Origin: a virus
Length of the DNA: 44,617 nucleotides
IMG/VR virus record: IMGVR_UViG_3300037153_000943
Span: 1 to 44,617 of that record
Direction: 5' to 3' (one strand)
Shown here one piece after another: positions 21,601-29,571 of the stretch. The position numbers and the translations under genes were made by a program. The number at the start of each line of letters is the position of its first letter. The first letter of the stretch is position 1. The notes under the pieces were generated by a model. The model made no database searches. It was not told the DNA's origin and saw only the letters and a program-made list of their open reading frames with translations.

Positions 21601-22552
21601 ACTCGCACTGGCCTGCTCCGGCACCACCGCTGGTGGTGTTGATCCCCGCCTCGTAACTGCTGACGGGGACCACCGTGCCGGGCGTGTTGTTCGCCGCCCG
21701 CAGGTGGAACCACATGTAGTTGCTCACCTTGGCCTTGGGGATGTCGACCTCGATGAAGTGGTCGACACTGGGCATCGGCTGGACCCAGCGGACGTAGTGG
21801 TCGCCGTTGACCTTGGTGGCGGTGTTGCCGGAGATGTACCAAGAGTTGGCCGGGACGTTCCAGTTCGGCCCGAGCGCGTTGGCGGTGCCCGAGGTCGTGT
21901 CCGCTCGGTTGAAGTCGTCGGTGAAGTCGGTGTCGCCACCGGTGAGGGTGACGTTCGGGGCGCTTTGGGCGTGCAGCGTGTTGTCGGGCGCGGCGACGCC
22001 GGGGACGACCAGCGCGGGCTGGCTGGCGGTGTGGGCGTGGGCAGCGGCGTCGACGGCGAGGCTGATCCCCGATGCGGTGACGGTGGCGTAGTAGGAGATG
22101 AGACCGGCTTCGTAGCTGCTGTGCGTCCAGGTGGCCGGCAGAGCAGGCAGGTCGACCCCCGACAGGATCGACAGCGTGTTGGAGCCGGCGGTCTGCCAGC
22201 GCATCGTGTTGCCGCCGAACCCGTTGGTGGCGTAGCGGATCGCCACGCCGTAGCGCGTCCCGGCAGTCAACGGGATCGAGCACGCCGCGGTGTACCACTG
22301 GGCCGTAGCGCCCAGCGGCACCGACACGACCGATCCGACCCGAGCCGCCGGTAGCTGCGCCGAGACGACGTAGATCGCCATCTCGGCGGAGACCCCCGCG
22401 CCGCTGCCGCTGTAGAAGGCGACCTGAGTGACGGTGTCACCGGCCGCGGCGACATAGGTGTAGGCGTCGGCCGTGTAGCACTCGTCCTGCCAGTTGCCAG
22501 CGACCGTGTCGGAGTTGGAAGCGATCGCGTTGTAGCCGATGGTGCCCGGCAC
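18620..22552 (-). CDS. Giant modular tail fibre/spike with glycosidase-like domain and HxH repeats
   Basis: 1310 aa. Two copies of a domain of about 155 residues (about 1-155 and 455-610) share YVA...TVTQVAFYSG, PLTAGTRYGVAIRY and SYYATVTV. A LamG-like beta sandwich lies between (about 205-400). Residues about 660-1000 read as a TIM-barrel glycosidase-like domain (NWVFHYGLDDSSGPDSKLDQ, GPILCIGEPNQG), followed by a collagen-binding-type segment (VKIRWYDPTTGAFTTV, about 1040). The C-terminal 120 residues resemble BppU-type baseplate domains (MRSGDQLPLLAVTVEDEVG). Nine short His-x-His repeats (VDACAHAH type) sit between domains at about 170, 411, 434, 620, 645, 1099, 1120, 1143 and 1166. The GTG start has GGAG upstream. 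Probably receptor binding plus polysaccharide degradation. Confidence 0.75.
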   Translation of the reverse strand: MPGTIGYNAIASNSDTVAGNWQDECYTADAYTYVAAAGDTVTQVAFYSGSGAGVSAEMAIYVVSAQLPAARVGSVVSVPLGATAQWYTAACSIPLTAGTRYGVAIRYATNGFGGNTMRWQTAGSNTLSILSGVDLPALPATWTHSSYEAGLISYYATVTASGISLAVDAAAHAHTASQPALVVPGVAAPDNTLHAQSAPNVTLTGGDTDFTDDFNRADTTSGTANALGPNWNVPANSWYISGNTATKVNGDHYVRWVQPMPSVDHFIEVDIPKAKVSNYMWFHLRAANNTPGTVVPVSSYEAGINTTSGGAGAGQCELGIVHANSTYTVLGRANVTYGSGGATARMRLEAVGSTIRLYIDGILHITATDSELTGSYVGLNCFAGSTGDVYYDNFRAGAYVVVPVDLTVAAGSHAHSAASVALPGGDVTLAVDVCAHAHNVESPLLSAPPPSGGGIIGYNTIGINSDTVGSNYSDECYIAASNTYVANVGEAVTQVAFYSGGVATTAELAIYEINSTPLPTNRVGSVIPISIGTAVGWYTAATNIPLTAGTRYGVAIRYSTSGGGNALRWQGAPGVNVQSNLTPPNLPPLPVTWSHGNYDEGYVSYYATVTVPTVTLAVDACAHGHVASAPDTFLPGVINVVACTHGHIATSPALTVAYTFAFPVTKSLRKWLDQNGVPIQVRALSSWGLVQRKSTANITVAVNSAADRGFNCLVVDCSAGMNIGSGWTPFTNSESGNTAWSGTAFRSTLGTLWSVEIPHLMTEATRRGMYVGVSCYAGSGSQTATKAAMAAASDAEMRLAGQRWATALAPWPNWVFHYGLDDSSGPDSKLDQFVRGIEDVHGPILCIGEPNQGADALAQWPPGAFTYFDPEEAMYQYDGGHTSDWVQLWRSTYQGDPRTPDGPTWDCEPLYIGHASSAPERLEKRYRHYALPIEGALGINNGHEDWWTFGAAGVGFTAGDTWTTAMNNVMVQDFQRGWPIWDLCNSIGWEATTTFVTTGAGTTGSTAAQGADADTAIAYFSTSRTVTVNTALLAGTGNVKIRWYDPTTGAFTTVTASEGQTASRPVTYPSLSRSDGTTDMVLVVENLERTLVVSNTSHGHTTSSPTLISGVTVDVDSAVHAHSAQDVTLTAALPTTVLVADTAHAHAAADVTLTLFVLLVDSTVHAHTVPRTRLTGGTPLSGVADAGIQEIVMRSGDQLPLLAVTVEDEVGYPLNLSDASSVTLVLTHEDGDDPRVTVPDGQVPRSRLPLPAAIIDPDEGIVSFDWGPQRLRPGVLQLMVVAEFVDGTVTAPSDRAVRIVVRPDVLPTSP

Positions 22553-22566
22553 CCGAGGTCTCCGAT

Positions 22567-22659
22567 CTAGGTGCTGTCGGTACCGTGCTCGCCATCATCG
22601 ACGACGAGCGTCACCGGTTCCTCGTCGGACTCGGTCCCGGACTCGTCATCGTCGCTCAT
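22567..22659 (-). CDS. 30-aa very acidic peptide
   Basis: The ATG overlaps the stop of the preceding gene (ATGA). The peptide begins MSDDDESGTESDEEPVTLVV and is almost all Asp/Glu/Ser/Thr. It fills the gap before the fibre gene. It may assist folding or be a chaperone-like acidic peptide; no family is known to me. Confidence 0.45.
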   Translation of the reverse strand: MSDDDESGTESDEEPVTLVVDDGEHGTDST

Positions 22660-23033
22660 GTCGGGCCGGCGAACGTGATCGTCCACGTCGGGATGTTGAC
22701 CCCAGCGCCACCGGACGTGAGCGCGGAGCCGGTGCAGGTCGTCTGGTAGATCAGCTTGGTCCCGTTGTCGAGCGTGATGTGGGTCGGTGTCCCCGACGCC
22801 GAGGGCGTCAACGGCCCTTTGGCGGCGACGGTGAGCTGACGCTGGCTGCCGGCGGCGATCGTGAAGTCGCCGGTTCCCATCCCGGTCTGCTCGGCGAGCC
22901 GGACCGAGTTGATGTTGGCGACGGTGGCGTTGATCGCCAGGCCAGCACCGGAGATGACGCACATCCGGGTGCAGGTCGTCTTGACGGTGTTGAGTCCCCC
23001 GTCGAGGACGGTGTCGTCGCACACTTTGGGCAT
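22656..23033 (-). CDS. 125-aa virion-associated beta protein
   Basis: Well-placed SD (GGAAGGAACC) and ATG 23033. The sequence begins MPKVCDDTVLDGGLNTVKTT and continues as alternating beta strands (CVISGAGLAINATVANINSV, GTPTHITLDNGTKLIYQTTC, IPTWTITFAGP). This short all-beta protein next to BppU-like and fibre genes is probably a fibre-base, decoration or head-fibre protein. Similar short MPKVCD proteins occur in actinophages in my recollection, but no named family is claimed. Confidence 0.6.
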   Translation of the reverse strand: MPKVCDDTVLDGGLNTVKTTCTRMCVISGAGLAINATVANINSVRLAEQTGMGTGDFTIAAGSQRQLTVAAKGPLTPSASGTPTHITLDNGTKLIYQTTCTGSALTSGGAGVNIPTWTITFAGPT

Positions 23034-23054
23034 GGTTGGTTCCTTCCGTTTGGT

Positions 23055-23558
23055 TCAGGGGGCGGAGAGATCGAAGGCGGGGGTGACGACGAAGCTCAGG
23101 TTGTCGTCACTGGGCAGTGACAGCCGGCGGCCCGACGTCATGGTCAACACGAACGTCGTCCGGTAGGTGCCGACCGGGACGACGTCGTCACCGTTCCACG
23201 AGTGCGACACGATGCCGTCCTCGGTCGGTGCGACGACTTCCAGCGGGAGCTGCACGGGGTCGACACCGTTGGTGGTGAGGACAAGGGTGGCGCTGGCCAC
23301 CGCGCTGAGATCGACCGGGCCGATCTCGTCGAAGATCTGCGCCTCGAACGCGGGGCTGATGTCGCCGTCACGACGCACCCACGACGGCTGCGTGGGTGAG
23401 CCGGCCGGCAGCGGCACCACCCGGTAGCGGTAGCCGGTGACCGGATCACTCGCCCGCTGCCCGTAGGTGATCGGCCCGCCATAGGTGGACGACCCGTAGG
23501 TGGCCGCGCTGAACGAGATCCCGGTGACGAACCGCAGGCGGTACCGCTGGGCAAGCAT
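23055..23558 (-). CDS. BppU-like baseplate/fibre-adaptor protein
   Basis: 167 aa. The N-terminal 50 residues are Tyr/Gly-rich (SAATYGSSTYGGPITYGQ). The rest resembles the N-terminal domain of upper baseplate proteins: WVRRDGDISPAFEAQIFDEI, DLSAVASATLVLTTN, EDGIVSHSWNGDDVVPVGTY, VLTMTSGRRLSLP. The C-terminal end of the large fibre (18620-22552) carries a related unit, so the two probably pack together. Role: adaptor joining fibres to the tail. The ATG at 23558 overlaps nothing and follows the internal protein stop by 3 nt. Confidence 0.65.
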   Translation of the reverse strand: MLAQRYRLRFVTGISFSAATYGSSTYGGPITYGQRASDPVTGYRYRVVPLPAGSPTQPSWVRRDGDISPAFEAQIFDEIGPVDLSAVASATLVLTTNGVDPVQLPLEVVAPTEDGIVSHSWNGDDVVPVGTYRTTFVLTMTSGRRLSLPSDDNLSFVVTPAFDLSAP

Positions 23559-23560
23559 CG

Positions 23561-26500
23561 TCAGCCCCCGGTAGGCATCTGCTCGAGGAACGGCAGGTTG
23601 AGCGCCCGCGCCAGGGTGGCCAGGCTGCGCTTGCGTGGGTCGAGCTGGTTGCGGATCTGGTAGCCGGTGCCGCTGTAGCGCTGCTCGTTGCCGAGCGCGA
23701 GGTCGCGCAGCGAACGGATCTGTGACGGCCCTTGCTGGGTGAGCTGCCAGAAGATCTCGCCGAGGCCATGACGGGGGTCGGTGATCAGTCGTTGCAGCGG
23801 GGAGGTCATCGCCGGCCGGCCGAACTCGTCGGTGCGGGCGGTGCCGGCGGGGCGGCTGAGCGCACGCATCTGGTACGGGTCGAAGCCGAGTCCGATGGTG
23901 CTGGCCGCCTTGAGCGCCGGTGACATCGCCTGGGGGATGTTCATCGGGTCGAGGGCGAACCCGAGCGGTGAGATGTCGGCGAACGGGGAGATCCCCCCGA
24001 GGTTCAACAGCTTGCCGGCGATCGGGATCCGCCCGCCCATCAGCGCCTGCAACGAGCCCTGCTCGTTGGGGTCGTTGTACATGTCAGCGAGGTGCAGCAG
24101 GAACGCGGCGCGGGTGGGGGACTGGACCGGCAAGCGCAGGGTGGCGCCGATGGAGTGGCGCAGCCACGGGTAGAACGGGAAGATCTGCTTGACGACCTGT
24201 CGTTCGAAGTTGCTCATCCGGCTGTAGTCGCCGAGCGAGCGCAGTGTGGTCTGCAGCGCCTGGTCAGTGGTCTCGCCCTCGGCCAGCTTGGACAGGAGAA
24301 CCGACGAGCGGGTGACGTTGTCGATGAAGTTGTTGATCCGGTAGCCGCGCTGGGCGCCGGCACGGACCGTCTCACCGACCTTGCCGGTGACGGCCGGCTC
24401 GTCGCCCAGCTCGCGGAAGATCTCGAACTCCTCCTGTGACAGCCCGGCGTTGGCGAGCTCCTCGGGGGCCCAGTCGGGCAGTCCTTCCTGGCGCCACAGT
24501 TCCCGCCATCCGCCTGCGGCACCGGCGATCTGTCGTGCCCGACGGGCCAGCTCGAGCGGCCCGACCCCGGCGTGGAACCCGGCTTGCAGGATGTTGCCGA
24601 CCAGGTTGCCGATCTGCCACTTCGGGGAGTACGGCAGCGCCCATGTCTTGAACGCTTTGTTGGTTCGGGTCAGGGCGCGCAGGCCGGGGATGTTGTAGCT
24701 CTCCGGGTTGAGGTTGTCGTAGACCTGTTTGGGCACGACGGTGGACTGCGGGCCGAGTCCGGTGTTGGGGTCGAGGCCGGCGTACCCGGCCTGTTCGACG
24801 TGGCCGCGCAAGGTGTCGGACGGCATGACCTCGCCGTTGTGGTCGGCGGCCCACTGCGCCAGCACCTGCTGCAGTTCGGGGAGCTCGTCGATGCGCTGCC
24901 CGAAGGACTCTTCGATCGCCGCGTTGCGCCGGCCCTCCACCCACTTGCCGGCCTGCTGCGCCTCGAGCCGGGCGTAGGCGTCGAGGGTGAGCGGCCGCAG
25001 CCCGCTGCGGCGGATGTAGTCGCTGCGCAGCGAGGGCTGGGTGAGCCGGTTGTCGGAGCCGAACCCCATTCCGCCGGTGACCGGCTCCCCGCCGATCAGG
25101 TGCTGCGGGTCGAACCCGGCGTCGACGAACTCCGACAGCGTGCTCATCGTGTCCTCGGCCAGTTGCAGGTAGACGTCGCCGGAGCCGGGATGTGCCTTGT
25201 TGGCCTTCTCGGCCATCTCGACGAGAGCGCTGATCTGGCGTTGCGCGGCCTGGGCGGAGGTGCGGAAACGGGCCGGGACCGCGGCGGTCCAGTCGTTGTA
25301 CAACTGGTTCATCGTGTTGGCCCGGCGGGCCTGGTAGCGCTCCATGACCCGGTCGATCTGGGCCTGCGTCTCGGCCGGGATCAGATGGCTGTTCTGGTCG
25401 ATGACGTCACGCACCCGGTACGGGCTGTTGAGCCGACGCCTGGCGTCGACCTCACCCTCGAGGGCGGCGCCCATGTCACCGAGCAGCCGGTCACGGCCAT
25501 GGGCGTTGGCGAGGGTGCGGCGCTCGAGGTCATCGAGGACGATGCCACGGTCACGCAGCTCGATCTGGAACTGCGCCGAGCGCTCGGCCGCCGACAGACC
25601 CATCGGGTCGTCGCCGGCGCCTTCTTTGAGGTATTGGCGCCATTCCTTGGCGAACCCGTGGCGTTTGGCGATGTCCATCTGCACCCGGTCAACGCCGGGA
25701 TGGCTGCGGGCGACGGCACCGTGGAGTGCGTTGACGGTCGGCTCGTTGACGTCTTCGTGGAGACGGTCCTGGAAGCTGCGTGACAGCTCGGTCTCGGCGT
25801 TGGCGATCGTCTCGTTGTGCCGGTCGACGGAGCGCCGCACCCGGTTGGCCCGGGCACGGTCGTTGGCGGCCCGGGCGCGCAGCTCGCCCTGGCGGATCCG
25901 TTCCCGTTCGAACGGAGAGGGCGGCTCGGTCGGCTCGCGCAGCGGGTTGCCCTCCGCGTCGAACTCGCCGGTCAACCGCGAGCCCGGTGTGCGCTCCCAT
26001 CCGGCGCCCCGCAATTGGCGGGCCTCCTTGACGATCTGGTCGATGCGCAGGCCGAGCTCGGCGATCTGCTGCTCGGTGGCCCCGGCGGCGTGGGCCTGTT
26101 CATAGTCGGCGGTGGCCTGTTGCAACTCGTCGGCGAGCTCACCGGCACGCTGGGCGATATGGGCCGGGATGTCACCGGTCGGCGGCGGGATCCGCAGATC
26201 GGCCATCGCGTCGGCCGCCGACGACAGCCGCTCGGAGCGCAACGCCCGGTTCTCGGCTCGCTCCCACACCCGCTGCGCCCGGTTGCGTTTGGCCTCGGCA
26301 GCGGCCCGGAACTCACTGATGCGGGTCGGACGCAGCACGGCGTCGAGCTGTTCAGGGTGCAGACCACGGGCAACGGCACGCTCGGTGCGCTGCCCGACCT
26401 GTGCAAGGACCTCGTCACGGACCTGGTTCATCCGGTCCATCACCTCGGGGGCGAGCTTGCCGTGGCGGTAGTCGATGGCCATGCGCACGTCGGACAGGGT

Positions 26501-27649
26501 CGGGCGCATCGACTCTTCGACCCCGGCGTAGGCGGTGTCGAGGAACTCGCCGAGCTCGTCGGCGTCGAGGCCGTGCAGCCCTGCTCCGAAGTTGGGCAGG
26601 TCGATCGAGGTGAGCACGGCACGGGCTTCGGCCTCGGACAGTCCGAGCTTGCGTCCGAGACTGGCGCCGCGCAGAGCCTGGCGGATCACCCGCACCGAGG
26701 CGCCGTGGGCGACCGCCTTGATCGAGCGCAGCACACCACCCTTCTCGGTCGCCTGGAAGGCGAGATCGGGTGCCACCCGTTCACCGAGCCGGGTCAGATA
26801 GGCCATCGGGTGCTCGAGGCCGGCCGCCTGGCCGAGGCGCATCAGGCCGCGGCCGGCGAGCTGGTAGGGGCGGGCCGGGAGGTTGGCGGCCCGTTCGCCG
26901 AGCGAGGTGACGTCGCGCACGACGTTGCCGACCCGCTGCAGACCCTGGGCGAGCTCGAGGTTGCCGCCGCGGGCGGCGACACCGGCAAGGCCACGGTAGG
27001 CGGCCGGTTGCACGGCGGCCGGTGCGACCGCTTCGCGTGCCCCGGCTTCGGCCAGCTCACGTACCGCTCCTTCGGTGGCGGCCCGGGCAGTGACCTCTCC
27101 GGCTGCCTCCCCGGCGACCGCCCCGCCGGCACCGATCGCCTTGGCTGCGGGACCGCCGATGATCGCCAGGTTGCCGATGTCCTCGAACAACTCGCCGACG
27201 ATGCGGCCCTCGCGGATCGCTTTGAGGTACTCGCCAGGGTGCGTGAACCGATAGCCGGTGTGACCGAACGAGCGGGTCAGCCCAGCGGCGGCGGGCATGT
27301 ACTCGCTGATCGAGCGCAACCCGTGCCCGCCGATGACGTCGGCGCCGACGCGCACGGGGGCGAAGATGTCAGTGCCGATGTCCTTGACGAAGTGGGCCAG
27401 GCCGAGCGGCAGGTTGCGGACGATGTCGCCGAGCTGGCCGAACACCGACTTCGGTTTCGGCGCGGGCCGGGTGATCGGGCGTGGCGCGACCTGCGGGGTG
27501 GTTGCCGCCTCCCGGGCGAGCAGGCTGGCGACCCGACCACCGGGGACGGCCATGCTCCGGGGCAGCGGGCGTGCAGTGGTGTGGATCACCGGTCCACCGG
27601 CCAGCCCGACGAGTTGGCTCGGGCGCAAGGTGCGGACCGGCGCTGCCAT
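23561..27649 (-). CDS. Large internal virion (ejection) protein, 1362 aa
   Basis: Long, Ala/Arg/Glu-rich, largely helical protein with coiled-coil stretches (about 380-640: ELADELQQATADYEQAHAAG, GELRARAANDRARANRVRRS) and a Gly/Ala-rich possibly membrane-inserting segment near 165-190 (IGGPAAKAIGAGGAVAGEAA). The C-terminal region (about 1040-1240, including KWQIGNLVGNILQAGF and KQIFPFYPWLRHSIGATLRL) is more hydrophobic and ordered. Its size and position after the transglycosylase and another Ala-rich protein match the T7-type ejected core proteins (gp14-gp16). Function as an ejection/channel protein is inferred from position and composition; no enzymatic motif is seen. The ATG at 27649 overlaps the previous stop; a longer in-frame GTG/ATG is not preferred. 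Confidence 0.65.
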   Translation of the reverse strand: MAAPVRTLRPSQLVGLAGGPVIHTTARPLPRSMAVPGGRVASLLAREAATTPQVAPRPITRPAPKPKSVFGQLGDIVRNLPLGLAHFVKDIGTDIFAPVRVGADVIGGHGLRSISEYMPAAAGLTRSFGHTGYRFTHPGEYLKAIREGRIVGELFEDIGNLAIIGGPAAKAIGAGGAVAGEAAGEVTARAATEGAVRELAEAGAREAVAPAAVQPAAYRGLAGVAARGGNLELAQGLQRVGNVVRDVTSLGERAANLPARPYQLAGRGLMRLGQAAGLEHPMAYLTRLGERVAPDLAFQATEKGGVLRSIKAVAHGASVRVIRQALRGASLGRKLGLSEAEARAVLTSIDLPNFGAGLHGLDADELGEFLDTAYAGVEESMRPTLSDVRMAIDYRHGKLAPEVMDRMNQVRDEVLAQVGQRTERAVARGLHPEQLDAVLRPTRISEFRAAAEAKRNRAQRVWERAENRALRSERLSSAADAMADLRIPPPTGDIPAHIAQRAGELADELQQATADYEQAHAAGATEQQIAELGLRIDQIVKEARQLRGAGWERTPGSRLTGEFDAEGNPLREPTEPPSPFERERIRQGELRARAANDRARANRVRRSVDRHNETIANAETELSRSFQDRLHEDVNEPTVNALHGAVARSHPGVDRVQMDIAKRHGFAKEWRQYLKEGAGDDPMGLSAAERSAQFQIELRDRGIVLDDLERRTLANAHGRDRLLGDMGAALEGEVDARRRLNSPYRVRDVIDQNSHLIPAETQAQIDRVMERYQARRANTMNQLYNDWTAAVPARFRTSAQAAQRQISALVEMAEKANKAHPGSGDVYLQLAEDTMSTLSEFVDAGFDPQHLIGGEPVTGGMGFGSDNRLTQPSLRSDYIRRSGLRPLTLDAYARLEAQQAGKWVEGRRNAAIEESFGQRIDELPELQQVLAQWAADHNGEVMPSDTLRGHVEQAGYAGLDPNTGLGPQSTVVPKQVYDNLNPESYNIPGLRALTRTNKAFKTWALPYSPKWQIGNLVGNILQAGFHAGVGPLELARRARQIAGAAGGWRELWRQEGLPDWAPEELANAGLSQEEFEIFRELGDEPAVTGKVGETVRAGAQRGYRINNFIDNVTRSSVLLSKLAEGETTDQALQTTLRSLGDYSRMSNFERQVVKQIFPFYPWLRHSIGATLRLPVQSPTRAAFLLHLADMYNDPNEQGSLQALMGGRIPIAGKLLNLGGISPFADISPLGFALDPMNIPQAMSPALKAASTIGLGFDPYQMRALSRPAGTARTDEFGRPAMTSPLQRLITDPRHGLGEIFWQLTQQGPSQIRSLRDLALGNEQRYSGTGYQIRNQLDPRKRSLATLARALNLPFLEQMPTGG

Positions 27650-29559
27650 CAGAAGCCGACGCTCCACAGGGCGATCTCGGCCAGTCTGGCGCTGACACCG
27701 GCCGTGCGCAGCTTGCGCAGCAGCCGCTCATGGGTCGGCTGCTCGTTGTCCTTCCAGTTGTCGAGCATGTCCTGGATCTGGGACTGGGCCTGCTCGAAGT
27801 CCGGTTTGGTCTCGGGCTGGGTGACGATCTCGAGGATGTCGAGCGGGTCGCCGAGCTTGTCGGGCGGTTCGGTGCCGTACCGGGAGGCGAGCTCGTCACG
27901 CGCCGCGGCCTCGTCGGCCTTGGAGGCGGTGGTCTTTCCCTTGGTGATCCCGGCCTGGTTGCGGACGGCGGCGGCGTACTCCTGCTCGCTGGTCGGCTGG
28001 CCGGACGCCTTGGCGAGGTAGTTGTAGACCGACGGCACCTCGTTGGGCATGGCGTTGGCGAGCTCGGCCGGGTCGATGTCGTAGCCCTGGTCGACGAGTC
28101 GCCGACCGGCCTCCTGCAGCGCGGCGCGCACGACATCGGAGGAGTACCTCGAGCCGACTCCGCCACCGGTGAGGACCGGTTCCCCCGCCGCGGTCTGGGT
28201 GGCCATCTTCTCGATGTCACGCGTCGGGTCGCCCATCACGATGCTGGAGAACCCGCTCGGGGAGATCATCGTGCCCTGCTGCAGGGCGCCCTGGACGACG
28301 TTGCGCGTGAACGGGTCGAGCCCCTGGACCTGCCCGGGGGTGAGCAGGATCCGGTTGCCGGTCGCTGGGTCAACGGTGGCGTACTGGTTGGCGGCCTGGC
28401 GGATCCCGGCGAGTCCAGTGGCCAGGGTGCGTGCCAGGATCGCCTGGTTCTGTGCGGGCAGGCGGGACGCCTGGGCCTGCAGCGCCGAGATCGCCGCGTT
28501 GGCTGCGGCGTAGCGGTTCGGATTGAGGTTGATCAGCGATGCCGACGGCGACTGCATCCCGGGCATCTGCGACGGTTGCAGCACCCACGGCGGCAGGTCG
28601 CCTCCGGCCGGCAATTGGTCGGAGTAGATCGGGACCCCAGAGTGGGTGTAGCCGACGACGTCGCCTGGCTGGGATCCGGGGGGTGCAGTTCGTCGGGGCG
28701 GCTGGTAGCCGGTCGAACCGACGACCGGTGGGCCACCGCCCATCGCTGCGATCGTCGACGGCGGGAGCTCGGCCAGCGACCGTTGACGGGCACGGTCCTC
28801 GGCGACGGCCTTGGCGGTGTAGGCAGCGGCCTGCATCCTCCAGAAGGCGTCACCGGCCACCTTGCGTTGGGCTGCCGATGCGGCCTTGGTGACGCGACGG
28901 CCGATCTGGCCGGCGTTCTGACGCAACGCCGCCAGGTTGGCGCCGATCAGATTGCTGACGTCGCCGGTGGCGCCGAGGATGTCACGGGCCTCGTTGCCGA
29001 GCATCGCCGAGAGCTCACCTTGGGACAGTTGCGAGTCCTGGGCGCTGGCCGCAGCGGCGTCCTGGGCGGCTTTGATGGCTGCGGCCTGGGCGGTGGCGTC
29101 CATCCGTGCCCGGGTCAGGTCGGTGTTGGCCTCGATCTCGGCGACCGACTGCTGGCCGCGGATCTGCTCCTGGCGCACGTTGTACTCGCCTTGGGCGCGG
29201 ATCGGGGCAACGGCCATCTCGACCTGCTGGGGGATGTACGAGCGGGTGGCCAGGACCGCCTGGTTGTAGTCGGCCATCCGCCGGTCACGGGCCGCCATCG
29301 ACGCCTGGTAAGCGGACGACGCCTGGCTCATCCCGGCGATCGCCTGGTCGTAGGGGCCGGTGATCGTCGAGGCGATCGAGCCGACCGCGCCGGTCGGGGC
29401 GCCGCGCAGCGCGGCTTCCTGCATCGCCTGTTGCACTGCGGTCTTGCGCTGGTTCTGTAGTTCGGCCTGGGCCGCCTTGTAGGCGTCGACGCCGGCCTGG
29501 CCGGCTTTGGCCTGGGCAGCGAGCAGGGCCGCGTTGGCGGCCGGGATCGGATCAGCCAC
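27649..29559 (-). CDS. Ala/Gln-rich internal virion protein, 636 aa
   Basis: The first 290 residues are Ala/Gln-rich helix (AALLAAQAKAGQAGVDAYKA, QAAAIKAAQDAAAASAQDSQ), consistent with a long helical core. A Pro/Gly-rich stretch (about 290-345) contains VGYTHSGVPIYSD, and a second helical half follows. The C-terminus (PTHERLLRKLRTAGVSARLA) is basic. The GTG at 29559 has a purine-rich SD (GGGGGAG). It sits between the transglycosylase and the 1362-aa protein; the three are probably released together to form a conduit during DNA entry, as in T7. Exact role not demonstrable here. Confidence 0.6.
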   Translation of the reverse strand: MADPIPAANAALLAAQAKAGQAGVDAYKAAQAELQNQRKTAVQQAMQEAALRGAPTGAVGSIASTITGPYDQAIAGMSQASSAYQASMAARDRRMADYNQAVLATRSYIPQQVEMAVAPIRAQGEYNVRQEQIRGQQSVAEIEANTDLTRARMDATAQAAAIKAAQDAAAASAQDSQLSQGELSAMLGNEARDILGATGDVSNLIGANLAALRQNAGQIGRRVTKAASAAQRKVAGDAFWRMQAAAYTAKAVAEDRARQRSLAELPPSTIAAMGGGPPVVGSTGYQPPRRTAPPGSQPGDVVGYTHSGVPIYSDQLPAGGDLPPWVLQPSQMPGMQSPSASLINLNPNRYAAANAAISALQAQASRLPAQNQAILARTLATGLAGIRQAANQYATVDPATGNRILLTPGQVQGLDPFTRNVVQGALQQGTMISPSGFSSIVMGDPTRDIEKMATQTAAGEPVLTGGGVGSRYSSDVVRAALQEAGRRLVDQGYDIDPAELANAMPNEVPSVYNYLAKASGQPTSEQEYAAAVRNQAGITKGKTTASKADEAAARDELASRYGTEPPDKLGDPLDILEIVTQPETKPDFEQAQSQIQDMLDNWKDNEQPTHERLLRKLRTAGVSARLAEIALWSVGF

Positions 29560-29571
29560 GGCTCCCCCTCA

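Noticed and set aside
18620-22552. CRISPR-like or minisatellite repeat in the fibre gene.
   Set aside because: The HAH units repeat at protein level with irregular spacing and diverged codons; there are no regular spacers or conserved DNA repeats.
27481-29460. 659-aa plus-strand open frame opposite the internal virion proteins.
   Set aside because: Antisense shadow of Ala/Gln-rich genes; Gly/Val/Leu/Arg composition and no ribosome site or neighbours in that direction.
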